Positions 1-9,643 are shown, counted from the stretch's first letter. The stretch is DNA of 64,000 nt from Methanomicrobiales archaeon (GCA_030019205.1 JASEFH010000009.1:1-64000); one strand, 5' to 3'. Notes: generated by a model from the letters alone, not told the origin. Numbers and translations are program-made.

Positions 1-187
1 TCTTCAGCAGCAGGATCTCGTCGGTGTTCGGCCTTCCTCCGATCTCATCATTGCTTTCGTAGAGATTGCTCAGGATTGGTCTGAATGACTCCCACTCGAT
101 CAACGATTCGAGCTCTGCAAGCCTGTCTCCCAGTCTCTGGATGCGCTTGTACTCCTCGTTCAGGGTGAAATCGGTGAAGGAATTCAT
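1..187 (-). CDS. IS5-family transposase, N-terminal part (cut by window edge)
   Basis: The 62 visible codons begin MNSFTDFTLNEEYKRI and include LGDRLAELESLIEWE and GGRPNTDEILLLK. This is the N-terminal helix region typical of IS5-family DDE transposases, ahead of the catalytic domain. No stop codon or frameshift is seen in this part, so the copy may be intact beyond the edge. The ATG lies at 185-187 on the reverse strand; no strong ribosome binding site precedes it. The assignment rests on the recognisable family start only. Confidence 0.75.
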   Translation of the reverse strand, partial: MNSFTDFTLNEEYKRIQRLGDRLAELESLIEWESFRPILSNLYESNDEIGGRPNTDEILLLK

Positions 188-350
188 TGTTCAGGAGATC
201 GACGAGCTGAGATAAAGCTTTAACGGTTTGAGGTGGGGGTTTATCGCAATTCTCTTTTGGATGATCTCCCAGAGATCGTCATCAATTTCCTGGAATGCCA
301 TGACCCTCGCCCTTGTAGATCAGGGGTCTTATAATTTAGGGATGACCTCT
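1..350 (-). mobile_element. IS5-type insertion sequence, one end
   Basis: The element runs off the left edge. It holds the start of a reverse-strand transposase gene and about 160 bases of leader. Its outer end is taken as the 12-base string GGGATGACCTCT at 339-350, because the same string closes a second IS5-like remnant at 15666-15677. That shared end is what a terminal inverted repeat should look like. The left end and any target duplication are outside the window. Confidence 0.6.
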
Positions 351-517
351 ATGTGTATCTGATTGTCGTGAAGGTCGTTGCGTCCCGGATCAGACGCAGA
401 TCTTCAAAGACGCTGATATTCAGACTCCAACTTAGTATCTATTGAACATAAAACATATAATACGAATTTTTAACACCGAACGTTGAACATAAGTAATACA
501 GGAAAAATATTGTGTTG

Positions 518-530
518 ATATATGTATAAG
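518..530 (+). promoter_or_regulatory. TATA box for the flippase-like gene
   Basis: ATATATGTATAAG lies about 23-35 bases before the ATG at 553. That spacing puts the transcript start close to the start codon, so the message is probably nearly leaderless. Confidence 0.45.
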
Positions 531-552
531 CCTTAAGTCAATTGCCGCATGA

Positions 553-1593
553 ATGAGTCCTCTCGGAAAAAATCGTGAAAACCTACTAAATATATCTGAA
601 AAGTTACAGGCATCCATGTCGCTTCCCGATATTCAGAAACTATCTATTCAGGGACTATTGCTGGGAGCAGGTCTGGTTATTCTCGCTTATACAATATTGA
701 ATTCTGGAATTATCAATAATGTCCGGATAATCTTGGGCGCCAACATCTTACTGCTGCTAGCAGCATTTTGCTTTTCTATTGGCAATATCTTGATAAAAGT
801 CTATCGATGGAAGTATCTCAGTTCGAAATACGATCTAGATCTCTCCTGGTACGAGTCAGCTTTAGTTAGCATTTCAAGTTTCTTCTTTGCGAATATTACA
901 CCAGGAAAAATTGGAGATGTCTATAAAGCCTATTTCATGAAAGAAAAATATTCATTATGTTATCCCGATGGTGCATCAATGCTTTTTTATGAGAGGTTCT
1001 TTGAACTGGCAATTCTATTCGTATTTGCTGCTTTGATGGTCTTTATAGAAATCCAGCAGTCATTATTAATAGTGTTAGGAGTCTCTTTATTATTGCTCGT
1101 AGCGTTGGGTCTTTTTTTTATGAAGGCAAGCAGTTTTGCAGATTTAATACAGAGATTAATTGTAAAAATCCCTTCATTCTCGAAAAATGAACTATGCCGG
1201 ATCAATATACGGAAGCTGTCCATTGTGCCCGTAACTGCAGTATTTTTCATCACTCTAATCTCTCTTGTGTTCGAATTTCTCCGTCTCTGGTGTATCGCTC
1301 TTGCTTTTGGATTCTATATGCATCCCTTATCTGCAGCCACTTTTTTCAGCCTCTCGATTATTGCAGGATTGGTTTCTCAAATACCCCTAGGCATTGGAAT
1401 CACCGAAGGATCACTGAGCTACCTCATCACCCAAACGGGTTGTGATACGGTGACTTCGATGGCGATTGTACTTACAGACAGACTGTTATCGATGTATTTT
1501 GCTCTCCTATTAGGTATAATTTTCTCGAGATTTTCTATGAAAGAGCTGAGAGAGGTGAAAAATGATCTCGATTGTAGTTCCCCTTTACAATGA
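553..1593 (+). CDS. Lysylphosphatidylglycerol synthase TM-region / AglD-like flippase family membrane protein
   Basis: A 346-residue integral membrane protein with about eight hydrophobic segments (near residues 34-52, 59-79, 148-188, 224-250, 255-285 and 300-325). Features of the UPF0104/LPG-synthase-TM family are visible: the FANITPGKIGDVYKAYFM stretch near residue 115 and the PLGIGITEGSLSYL stretch near 277. Family members are thought to move lipid-linked sugars or to act next to glycosyltransferases in N-glycan or S-layer glycan assembly. The stop overlaps the start of the following glycosyltransferase gene by 32 bases, which points to joint action on a polyprenol-linked sugar. The codons are clearly AT-richer than the rest of the window. 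A later in-frame ATG at 616 is possible. Confidence 0.75.
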   Translation: MSPLGKNRENLLNISEKLQASMSLPDIQKLSIQGLLLGAGLVILAYTILNSGIINNVRIILGANILLLLAAFCFSIGNILIKVYRWKYLSSKYDLDLSWYESALVSISSFFFANITPGKIGDVYKAYFMKEKYSLCYPDGASMLFYERFFELAILFVFAALMVFIEIQQSLLIVLGVSLLLLVALGLFFMKASSFADLIQRLIVKIPSFSKNELCRINIRKLSIVPVTAVFFITLISLVFEFLRLWCIALAFGFYMHPLSAATFFSLSIIAGLVSQIPLGIGITEGSLSYLITQTGCDTVTSMAIVLTDRLLSMYFALLLGIIFSRFSMKELREVKNDLDCSSPLQ

Positions 1594-2293
1594 GAGAGAG
1601 AACGTCCTAACCTACGACTCCTTACTGTTCCCTGTTATCGACTCGATCGCTGAAAGTGCGAGATTAGCTGTCGAATATGTTATGGTAGATGATGGGAGCC
1701 AGGATGACACTCTCCTGCAGCTGCAGATGATTGAAAGTATGCGAAAAGACGTGCGTGTCATTGCACATGGTACAAATAAAGGGATGGGTGCTGCAGTTCG
1801 AACTGGAATTAATCATTGTACTGGAAACCTCATCGTTACGATAGATTCCGATCTTACATTCAAGCCAGTGGAGATCGGTAAATTGATTGAGGCATACAAT
1901 CGAACAGGAGCAGATTGTGTTTCTGGATCGCCATATTTGTTAAAAAATTCTGTAAAGGATGTATCCTTATTTAGGCTTATTTTAAGCTGTATAATTAATT
2001 CACTTTATAGAATGATGCTTGGCTCGAACATTACCAGCGTCAGCCCGATCTTTCGGCTTTATAAAAGAGAAGTGCTCTGTTCAATGGATATTGAGAGCAA
2101 TGGATTTGATATTAATGCAGAGATCCTTGCGAAGTTAATTATAAATAACAAGAAAGTTGTTGAGATCCCGGTGGCACTTCATCGACGTGAAAGGGGGGAA
2201 TCGAAAATTAATGTGAAGAGAGAGATTATCAATCATGTTAGGCTCTTGCTAAAAATTTTTAAGGTAAAATATTTGGGAGTCCGTTGGAGTTGA
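1562..2293 (+). CDS. Family 2 glycosyltransferase, dolichol-phosphate-sugar synthase type
   Basis: A 243-residue GT-A fold glycosyltransferase. It opens ISIVVPLYNERENV, has a DDG nucleotide-binding motif at 43-45 (VDDGSQDDT), the metal-binding DSD at 95-97, and the RERGESKIN motif near 208 common to dolichyl-phosphate mannose/glucose synthases. It has no C-terminal membrane segments, unlike many GtrB-type enzymes. It probably charges a polyprenyl phosphate with one sugar at the inner face of the membrane. The overlapping upstream flippase-like gene and the convergent GT39-type gene suggest a three-gene glycosylation module. Base composition is AT-rich, as in its neighbours. Confidence 0.85.
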   Translation: MISIVVPLYNERENVLTYDSLLFPVIDSIAESARLAVEYVMVDDGSQDDTLLQLQMIESMRKDVRVIAHGTNKGMGAAVRTGINHCTGNLIVTIDSDLTFKPVEIGKLIEAYNRTGADCVSGSPYLLKNSVKDVSLFRLILSCIINSLYRMMLGSNITSVSPIFRLYKREVLCSMDIESNGFDINAEILAKLIINNKKVVEIPVALHRRERGESKINVKREIINHVRLLLKIFKVKYLGVRWS

Positions 2294-2308
2294 CGATTCG
2301 TATCAACC

Positions 2309-3826
2309 TTACCTTAAAGTAAACATATGAATCCCCGTGTGGCTCCAGATCCTCCTGCTCTTATCCTGCAGCCATGCCAGTGCATCTCCCTCTGGATTCT
2401 GAGCAATAATATCCGCGGTTACAACATAGAAGACCTTATTGTTACCCTTTTTATGCTGGGATATCTGCTCCAGCTCGGCAGCAGAGGATGCTCCAAACTG
2501 GAGAGTGTTATCGCTGATATTGCTATAGTAGTAATCCAATGGAAGATGGATATAATCAGGGACAGTAATAACAATATCACCATCCCCTGTCATCGCGGCT
2601 AATTGATCGGAGAATCCTCTCCAGTCCTCTTTTTGATAAGTTGTATAATATCCTTGCAAATAGGGCAGATTGACGGCAACCAGACAAAGAATAAGCAGAT
2701 AGACAGGGGTTTTATGAGAAAGAAAGCGCATAAAGAGGTATGAAAAATATGCAACGCCAATCAGGAACAATGGTAATAAGTATAGTAGATGGCGGGGTAT
2801 GAAAGGCATTCGGTAGGACATAAGGATGCTCATCGCGAGAGGGACGCAAATAAAAATTAGTATAAAAGCTGCCTTTTTCTTATCTGAGGAAAACCAAAAA
2901 GTCAATCCCAAAATAAACAATAACATGAAAGCAACGGCAATTGCATTGTTAAATCCAGAAAATTGGCTAAACGTCTGCTGGATAACCAGCCAACCCTGAT
3001 AGCCGAATGTAGGTGACGAAGCTGTCCGTTTTGCAAACAACGGAATGGCCACAAGGATTATTGGCAGAGTGAGGAGAAGAATCGTTGCTAGAGAAACTGC
3101 AAGATATCGGATGCGTTCCTGGATTTGTTTGGCACTAACCAGGAGTGCATGCATAAGAATCGCAGCTATCGCAAGGATCGTGTAAAAATGCAACCAGAAC
3201 GATACAGCGGCAGCAATTCCAAACAGCATCCAGAGCCGATAATCCTCAAGCTCCATCGCTTTTATGTAAAAAAGTGCCGCAAGAATCACGAAAAATACAG
3301 AGATGGTGTATGCCCGTGCATCCTGGGAATAAAATATATGCATCGGAGAGAATGTCAACAATATTGCTGCAATTAATCCTGTGGATTTATCTGCGAGCTC
3401 CTTTCCGAGACTGTAGGTTAGCGGTATTGTCAGAACTCCAAATAGAGCAGGAACAAACCGAAGAACGAACTCTGAATCCCCGAAAATGAGCATTAAGTGT
3501 TCTATCCAGTAAAAGAGTGGGGGGTTGAACTCCCCACCAGCAGCGATCTGCCAGATTTCTGCAGGGGATTGGCGTGCAAAATTCAGCGTTGCCGCTTCGT
3601 CCAGCCACAGCGAGTTGTAATCGAGGTGATAAAATCTCAGGAACGCACCAATCAGGGTCAACACGAAGAGGGCCTGGAGATACCGATCAGCTTTAACTTG
3701 GGCAATAATACTGGTTCCCCAGCTTGGCGTGGACGTTGGTGTCTCAGGCGGCGGCATCTCCTCATTCTGTTTTTCAATCCTTTTCACATGGGTCCTTTGT
3801 CGCTTTCCCGTATACGATTTGCCCAT
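2309..3826 (-). CDS. GT39-like mannosyltransferase, integral membrane
   Basis: A 505-residue protein of the dolichyl-phosphate-mannose-protein mannosyltransferase (PMT_2/ArnT-like) superfamily. A basic, proline-rich cytoplasmic tail (1-45) is followed by a first membrane helix and then the external loop SLWLDEAATLNFAR with the catalytic-type DE pair at 76-77. The EFNPPLFYW motif lies near residue 97. About ten further hydrophobic helices and a C-terminal soluble domain from about 400 follow. Such enzymes take a sugar from a polyprenyl phosphate outside the cell and pass it to a protein or lipid. It converges on the Dpm-like gene with only 15 bases between stops, so that gene may make its donor. 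AT-rich, probably acquired together with its neighbours. Confidence 0.8.
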   Translation of the reverse strand: MGKSYTGKRQRTHVKRIEKQNEEMPPPETPTSTPSWGTSIIAQVKADRYLQALFVLTLIGAFLRFYHLDYNSLWLDEAATLNFARQSPAEIWQIAAGGEFNPPLFYWIEHLMLIFGDSEFVLRFVPALFGVLTIPLTYSLGKELADKSTGLIAAILLTFSPMHIFYSQDARAYTISVFFVILAALFYIKAMELEDYRLWMLFGIAAAVSFWLHFYTILAIAAILMHALLVSAKQIQERIRYLAVSLATILLLTLPIILVAIPLFAKRTASSPTFGYQGWLVIQQTFSQFSGFNNAIAVAFMLLFILGLTFWFSSDKKKAAFILIFICVPLAMSILMSYRMPFIPRHLLYLLPLFLIGVAYFSYLFMRFLSHKTPVYLLILCLVAVNLPYLQGYYTTYQKEDWRGFSDQLAAMTGDGDIVITVPDYIHLPLDYYYSNISDNTLQFGASSAAELEQISQHKKGNNKVFYVVTADIIAQNPEGDALAWLQDKSRRIWSHTGIHMFTLR

Positions 3827-3838
3827 TCCGATCGAATT

Positions 3839-3850
3839 ATTATTTAAAAA
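3839..3850 (-). promoter_or_regulatory. TATA box for the GT39-like gene
   Basis: On the reverse strand TTTTTAAATAAT lies 13-24 bases before the ATG at 3826, a spacing that implies a leaderless or nearly leaderless transcript. Confidence 0.4.
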
Positions 3851-3924
3851 GTCAGTATAAAAGGTCTATGAAATGACAATTTGAGAATACAATCGCATCC
3901 TTATGACCGCTCAAACGCGGATAA

Positions 3925-5082
3925 TTATGAATATTTCAGAATGAACCCCCGGTAGATCTCCACCGCCTTCTCCAGTTGATGTACGGCCACCCGCTCGTCC
4001 ACCGCATGGAGCGTGGCGAGCTCCCCCGGCCCGTACTCCACCACCGAAAAACCGGCTTCTCGGAGGAACTTGGCATCGCTGGCGGCCCATTGCACGATCG
4101 GGACGGCCCTCTCCGCATACACGCGCTCGATCTCCGCCGACAGGACAGCGACGATGGGAGCGTCGGGCGCGGTGAATACCGGCTCCGCGCAGTCCATCAC
4201 GGTGACCGTGGCACGCGGCGCATGCCGCGCGACATACTCCATGAGATCCCGTACCGAACAGCCGAACGGCACGCGCATGTCCAGCTCCAGGCTGCAGTGC
4301 TGGGCGACAACATTCGCCTTCTCTCCGCCCTCTATCCGCCCGGGATTGAAGGTGACTCTCCGCATGACATCCTTCACACCGAAGATTCCCTCCAGCACCC
4401 GCGACGACTGGTCGACGATGCCAGCGAGTTGGGGCGGACCCTCGAACTCCTTTGCATGGATTACCTTCACGCGCTCCAGTAGCGCAAATGCCTCCATCAC
4501 CGCCGATATCCCCACCCGCGGATACAGCGATCCGTGGCCCGGCTCCCCGGCAAACTCCAGGTTCAGGCGGCACAGCCCTTTCTGCCCGATCACCGGGCTC
4601 AGGGGCGGAGTCGGCTCCGCGATCAGGCAGTCAGCGGGAGGGAGCAGATTCTTCCGGAGCAGCTGGCGGATGCCGTACTTTCCCCCGCTCTCCTCGTCAC
4701 AGACGAACGCGACGTTCGCCTTCGGCTCCCGCCCCGCATCCAGAACGGTCTTCAGGGCATGCAGGAGCGCAGCGCAGCCCCCCTTCATGTCGCTCGCACC
4801 CCGCCCCCAGACGAACCCCTCGTGCAGGCAACCGGCATACGGGTCGAACTTCCACCCGTCCCGCAGGGCCGGAACCACATCCACATGCCCGCACAGCAGG
4901 AGTCTGTTCTGGGGCGAGACCGCGATCAGATTGTCGCGCCCGCCCGAGTTCCGGATCACCGTGCTCTGGATTCCCAGGGCATCCAGGTAGCCGCAGATGT
5001 ACTCGATCACCTCCGCGGTCCTCCCCGGAGGATTCTCGCTTTCTATCTGGATCAGATCCGAGCAGAGGCGCGCCACATCCAT
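3925..5082 (-). CDS. M20-family metallopeptidase / deacylase (ArgE-DapE type)
   Basis: A 385-residue zinc-dependent amidohydrolase. The metal-binding landmarks are in order: LLLCGHVDVVPA (His and Asp near 80), GRGASDMKGG (bridging Asp near 105), the catalytic CDEESGGKYG pair (near 137) and a C-terminal HAVDER histidine (near 362). The lid domain lies between about 180 and 290. The family includes acetylornithine deacetylase, succinyl-diaminopimelate desuccinylase and general aminoacyl peptidases; sequence alone does not decide the substrate. It is 12 bases downstream of the unknown gene at 5095-5604, probably in one transcript from moaA. The ATG at 5082 is preceded by GGTGG. Confidence 0.8.
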   Translation of the reverse strand: MDVARLCSDLIQIESENPPGRTAEVIEYICGYLDALGIQSTVIRNSGGRDNLIAVSPQNRLLLCGHVDVVPALRDGWKFDPYAGCLHEGFVWGRGASDMKGGCAALLHALKTVLDAGREPKANVAFVCDEESGGKYGIRQLLRKNLLPPADCLIAEPTPPLSPVIGQKGLCRLNLEFAGEPGHGSLYPRVGISAVMEAFALLERVKVIHAKEFEGPPQLAGIVDQSSRVLEGIFGVKDVMRRVTFNPGRIEGGEKANVVAQHCSLELDMRVPFGCSVRDLMEYVARHAPRATVTVMDCAEPVFTAPDAPIVAVLSAEIERVYAERAVPIVQWAASDAKFLREAGFSVVEYGPGELATLHAVDERVAVHQLEKAVEIYRGFILKYS

Positions 5083-5094
5083 GCCGATCCACCG

Positions 5095-5604
5095 TCAGGC
5101 AGCTCTCTTAGCCAGGAAACTCTCGAATAGGTTGGCAAGCGAAGCGCCTTTGTACAGGCTTTTAATAAACGATTTGTCGAAGAACTCATCGATGGCATCG
5201 ATGAAGAACCGCGCCGGTATGGGCTGCGTGCTGTCCGGATCGATCACCAGACGGAAACTGCGGTAGCCCCCGCTGCTCTCGCGGTCGTATACAAGCTGCC
5301 ATACCATAGGCAGGGACTCGAACATCTCCTCATCATTTTCCTTCAGCCAGTTGATGAACTCGGGGAAATACGCCCGCTCCCCTTTCTTCTCCTCGTCGAT
5401 GCGCCACCGCAGGTATTCCCTCGACATCTCGTTCTTGATCGACATGAAGTTGAACGCCTGCACCCCCAGGGTATAGTCCAGGTGCGCCAGCGAGTCCATC
5501 AAGAAAAAATGCAGCACCGGATGAAAATCGCTGGGACTCTCCAGCATGAGGGATTTCTCGTAGAGGTGCCGCAGCGCGTTGAAATATTCGTTAACGATTT
5601 GCAT
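5095..5604 (-). CDS. Conserved-looking protein of unknown function (169 aa)
   Basis: Not recognised. The open frame extends further upstream but there overlaps moaA and reads as an arginine- and serine-rich shadow. The ATG at 5604 opens MQIVNEYFNALRHLYEKS, from where the composition becomes normal. The protein is acidic, rich in aromatic residues and mostly helical by eye, with no signal peptide, membrane helix or metal-binding cysteine. Its position between moaA (70 bases upstream) and the M20 peptidase (12 bases downstream) suggests co-transcription. No function is claimed. Confidence 0.7.
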   Translation of the reverse strand: MQIVNEYFNALRHLYEKSLMLESPSDFHPVLHFFLMDSLAHLDYTLGVQAFNFMSIKNEMSREYLRWRIDEEKKGERAYFPEFINWLKENDEEMFESLPMVWQLVYDRESSGGYRSFRLVIDPDSTQPIPARFFIDAIDEFFDKSFIKSLYKGASLANLFESFLAKRAA

Positions 5605-5674
5605 ACACTCCCGTAGGAGTCGGCTTGATAAAACCGTTGCTGTGCGCCGGGGCTCGGATAGTGGAAGAGCGCCG

Positions 5675-6550
5675 CTACCGGAAAAACGGCGCTCTCCTCG
5701 CGGTCGCCGTGCGGAAGAGCTCCTCGAGCTCCGCGCCCCGCCTGCCGCGTACGTCCACCAGGTTATCGTTGCGCAGGAGACAGGGTTTGAGTTTCCCGTC
5801 CGAGGTGACGCGCAGGCGGTTGCAGAAGGAGCAGAACTCGGTGTTGTGCAGTGGCCGCACCACCTCCACCTCCGCACCGTCGAGGCAGTACTTCTTGCGG
5901 TGGTGCATCCGCCGGGTTAGAATCTCACGCGAACGGTTCGCCAGATCGCTTTCGATGGCATCGATGTTGCCGTGCAGCTTGCAGTCGTTGAACTCCATCA
6001 GCTCGATCAGCTGGAGGATGAGATCGCGGTTGCCCCGCACGAACGCCAGAAAGTCCGGGATCTCGTCCTCGTTCATCCCCTCGATGAGAACCATGTTCAG
6101 CTTTACCGGTGCCAATCGGGCGTCGAGCGCAGCGTCTATACCCTCGAGCACCTGCGAGAGGCAGTCCCTGCCCGTGATCTCTCGGTAGCGATCTGGATTC
6201 AGGCTGTCCAGGCTGATGTTCACCCGCGAGAGCCCGCCCTCCTTCAGCTCGTGGGCGCGGTCAGCGAGAAGCGTCGCGTTGGTGGTCATGGACGACTCCA
6301 TCGTCTCCGGAACAGATTCGATGATCTCGACAAGATCCTGCCGGAGGAGCGGTTCGCCGCCGGTGAACTTGACACTTTTTATGCCCAGACCTGCAGCTAC
6401 GCGCAAAATCTCTCCGATCTCGTCGGCAGCGAGCTCGGACGCGGGGGAGACTTCCCCTTCTGCGTGGCAGTATATGCATTGGAGGTTGCACCTCTGCGTG
6501 AGGCTGACGCGCAGGTTCGTCACAGGCCTGTTGTAGGAATCTCTGAGCAC
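5675..6550 (-). CDS. moaA: GTP 3',8-cyclase MoaA (molybdopterin/tungstopterin synthesis)
   Basis: Radical SAM enzyme that, with MoaC, turns GTP into cyclic pyranopterin monophosphate, the first step to the pterin cofactor of formate and formylmethanofuran dehydrogenases. The N-terminal cluster motif is CNLQCIYC (Cys 21, 25, 28), followed by KFTGGEPLLR. The second cluster is held by FCSFCNRLRVTSDGKLKPC near the C-terminus. The start was set at the GTG at 6550 (VLRDSYNRPV), nine bases after GGAG; the longer upstream frame has no MoaA character. The protein is 291 residues. It ends RAPFFR, without the Gly-Gly tail that bacterial MoaA needs. Confidence 0.92.
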   Translation of the reverse strand: MLRDSYNRPVTNLRVSLTQRCNLQCIYCHAEGEVSPASELAADEIGEILRVAAGLGIKSVKFTGGEPLLRQDLVEIIESVPETMESSMTTNATLLADRAHELKEGGLSRVNISLDSLNPDRYREITGRDCLSQVLEGIDAALDARLAPVKLNMVLIEGMNEDEIPDFLAFVRGNRDLILQLIELMEFNDCKLHGNIDAIESDLANRSREILTRRMHHRKKYCLDGAEVEVVRPLHNTEFCSFCNRLRVTSDGKLKPCLLRNDNLVDVRGRRGAELEELFRTATARRAPFFR

Positions 6551-8943
6551 CGTAGCCTTCTCCTGGTGAATGGATGGGGAACGAAAGTGCCATGCCGGCG
6601 AATCGCATGCCAGCTCAGCACCAGCCCACCTGTCAATACACGTCGGTCGTATGAGAGCATAAACCGTTGTATCGGAACGAAGAACCGTCAAACACGCGTG
6701 CCCTCTCCGAAGGCGGTTTGAGGCCGATACAGCTCCGGTGCCCCTCGGGTTCCGCCCCACCGGATACGGGCAGGGAACACGTGGAGGGCAGGGGCTGCCA
6801 TATCGTCAGGCGCCGTGAGACCGGAAGGGATGCTGCCTCCGAAAAATAACACGGATATGCTGACCCGGTCTTGACGGGGGATATGGGCGAGGCAACTCGC
6901 GGTGCCCCGGTGATCTCCCCTCCGATGCGGCGCATCGCTGGTGCATTCCCCCATGCTGAAGATGGGCGCAGATCTGGTTTGAGAGCTACCGCCCGCTCGA
7001 TGGCCGAAGGCATCCCGATCTTCTGCCTGCGTCGGGCAGCCGAGTCTGGCCACCTCGGGCCTACCGGCCGGAACGGAGGGGAGTGGGTGCACGGAGTCCG
7101 GGCGACCACCTGCCGGGGCAGACCCGCAATCAGGGTCCCGATCCCTGCATCCCGGATCCCTCCATGAATCCGTCCCCGACCGCCACGGGCAGACTCCAAC
7201 CAATTTCCCGGGCGGCATCCGATTTCAGGTTGCCATCGATCGATTAGCATTTGAAGCCGCACGTCCTTCGAGGGCACCCCATGAAGGAGCTCGAGGGCTC
7301 GATCGAGATTGATGCGCAACCCGATACGGTCTGTCACTTTATGGCCGATTCCGATAAGATCAGGGCGAGATCCGGCGAGACCCGGGAGTTTCCGTAAGCG
7401 GGTCCGCAGATAGGGAGTCCGAACCCTCTTTTCGATCCGGGAGAGACGGGAAGACGGATATACACCCTGCACTCATCGCCACGAGTGGCTCGGGCCCGTA
7501 TATGTGTGTTCCGCAGAGTCTCCGGGGACTTCTTCGAGGCCTGCGAGGTGCGATGGCTCATCGAACCGAATCTCTCCACGGCACCCGGTTCTGACTCCGG
7601 GCAGGATCGAGCTCCAGGGCGGGCTGATCGGATGACTGCTGGAAATTGGTGAATAGCCGCGATCCCTGGAAAACACTCGCGAGATGCTGTGCAGTTTCCA
7701 AAAACAGGGGGAGAGCAGCACACCCGGAGCTCGGATCCCCGTCCCGCGTGACGGTCCAGGCGATCCGGCAATCGATCGGACTTCACGCCCCCCCAATCGC
7801 AGAGAGGGGCTTGTGGGTGCTTGCGCGGGATCGATCCGAATGGTTCAATGCCGCACCATCCATCCCAGTCGTGGCAGCCCGAGCCGGTTTTACCGGAGAC
7901 GTCCCGGGAGATTGGGCTGCCGGTGCAGCCCTTCTGGCCAAACCATACACATGTACCGAAAGGTGCGGCGATCTGTCGTGGCCGGCATGTGGTCGCATGA
8001 GAGGAATTCGGCTGACCGGGATCGGACACCACCGGCGCGGACGAGACCGCGACACATCTCTCTTGAGGTCTCTTACCGGGCTGACCGCCAGGCCATCGTG
8101 TTGCATTTACTCGATCCGAGCGGGGGCAGGAGAAACCTCCTTCTTCCGGATAGGGAATGAACCGCCACAGTTCGAACCGGATTCCTGGAAGGCGGCAGGG
8201 GCAGGACGATGCTTTCCCCGGTGCGTGGGAGAGCCCGTGCTGGGTGAGTGGAGACCCCCCGCCCGGTGCAGGGGGCTGAAAGGAAGAGAATGGCGGGATG
8301 ACCGTTAACCTGGATCTTCCGGGCGAATATGTCAGGAGAGGTAGGCGCGGAAGGGCGGTCGCTGGATGCCTTCTGCCGCATCCAGAAGCGGATCCGTGGA
8401 TCGGTGAAGAGGTGTGGAGAGGGGCGCAGCCGTTGATGGGGAAAGCTCCAGCGCGGGTCGATCAGAGCGGGATGCCGTGCGTGGGGCGGTGCGGATCTCT
8501 TCACGGAGGCGGCGGACGCACCCCGTCCAGACTCCGACTCCCCGGCATACTGGGCGGGGCGAACGGGGAGGGGAGTGCATCCCCCTCCAACTCCCCCGTT
8601 AAGAGCGACAGGATGAGGGTCGGAGAGGGTGAAATCGGTTGCGTTCCGGGAGAACACTGAATCGCACCTCCCCCTTTGCTTCTTCTTACACTGCAGAGGC
8701 TCGGTTCGACAAGTGGCGGGAGGGGTTATCCCAACTCCCGAGGTATCCCTGCCGCAGCAGAGCGGTCGAACCAGAATTCGGCGGTTTCTCACGAGGCGGA
8801 TTTGCCGTCCCCGTCGGACGCTGCTTTGGGAGTCAGCGGCATCTGGCACCGTTCCACTGCGTCGCTCCGAACCGGAAGCGAGGACTATGGCGACAGCCTG
8901 TCCCCCGAACTCTGACGCAGGGACGGGTAATGGTATCGCGATC
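6551..8943. other. 2.4-kb stretch with no supported gene
   Basis: Several long frames exist on both strands, but they are arginine-, proline- and serine-rich, lack ribosome binding sites and match no family I know. They are the by-product of high GC. A degenerate copy of the dispersed GC palindrome is present at about 8546-8612 (GGGGAGGGGAGTGCATCC core). The rest is probably decayed sequence. I see no tRNA or other structured RNA. Confidence 0.6.
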
Positions 8944-9543
8944 TCACGCTTCGGCGTCTTCTCGGCCGCGGAAATTCTTCGCGACGATGTAGACCTCGGC
9001 ACTCCCCTTTCGGGATGCGGCGGGGCGAAAGATCCTGACCGAGAGGAAGTGCTTCTTCACCTCGGAGTGGAGCTCGTCGAAGAGCGCCCCCTGGAAAGAC
9101 TTGACCACGAAGTTGCCCCCACGCTTGAGCGTGCTTCGCGCGAACCGGAGAGCCGCGAGACCCAGATCGATCGCCCGGGCCTGATCGTAGCTCTCGTTTC
9201 CCGAGAGCTTCGGGGCGGCGTCGCTCACGACTACGTTCGCCACGCCGATCTCGGATGCCACCCGCTGCTGGACCTTCGGATCGGTGAAATCCCCGGCGAT
9301 GGTGACCACCCCCTCCACGGGCGCGATAGGATTCCGATCCACGCCGACCACCTTCCCCTGCGTCATAGTCCGCAGCTCCTGCAGCCAGCTCCCCGGAGCC
9401 GCGCCCAGGTCTACGACGCTATCATCAGGGCGGATGACGTGGAATCTCCTCTGGATCTCCTCAAGTTTGTATACGGCACGGGAGCGGTAGCCCTCCCGCT
9501 TCGCTTTCCTGTAAAACCTATCGGTTGACCAAGGGCGACTCAT
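8944..9543 (-). CDS. rlmE: 23S rRNA 2'-O-ribose methyltransferase RlmE (RrmJ/FtsJ)
   Basis: A 199-residue SAM-dependent methyltransferase of the FtsJ family, which methylates the ribose of a uridine in the A-loop of 23S rRNA. Visible are the N-terminal lysine (RKAKREGYRSRAVYKLEE, part of the K-D-K-E tetrad), motif I VVDLGAAPGSW, the catalytic Asp in VVVSDAAPKLSG, and Lys in NFVVKSFQG. The archaeal TRAM extension found in some homologues is absent. It diverges from pcn across a 100-base AT-rich promoter region. Confidence 0.92.
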   Translation of the reverse strand: MSRPWSTDRFYRKAKREGYRSRAVYKLEEIQRRFHVIRPDDSVVDLGAAPGSWLQELRTMTQGKVVGVDRNPIAPVEGVVTIAGDFTDPKVQQRVASEIGVANVVVSDAAPKLSGNESYDQARAIDLGLAALRFARSTLKRGGNFVVKSFQGALFDELHSEVKKHFLSVRIFRPAASRKGSAEVYIVAKNFRGREDAEA

Positions 9544-9587
9544 CGCAACGGGTCCACTCCTTCAGCCGGGTCGGTAAGAGCCCTCCA

Positions 9588-9613
9588 CTATAATTAAAAA
9601 TATGCTTATATAG
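9588..9613. promoter_or_regulatory. Divergent promoters between rlmE and pcn
   Basis: For pcn, CTTATATAG at 9605-9613 lies about 31 bases before the ATG; AGGG eight bases before the start is a weak ribosome site. For rlmE, TTTTTAATTATAG on the reverse strand (about 9588-9600) lies about 45-57 bases before its ATG, with AAGGAG in between. The two TATA elements are side by side, so the two genes could compete for TBP/TFB. Confidence 0.5.
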
Positions 9614-9643
9614 TTAATAATAGAGTTTGTTTAGGGAATAACA

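Noticed and set aside
6633-7472. Long reverse-strand open frame (279 codons) upstream of moaA
   Set aside because: Arginine- and proline-rich text without a ribosome site or family match; parts look faintly protein-like but not enough to call a gene.
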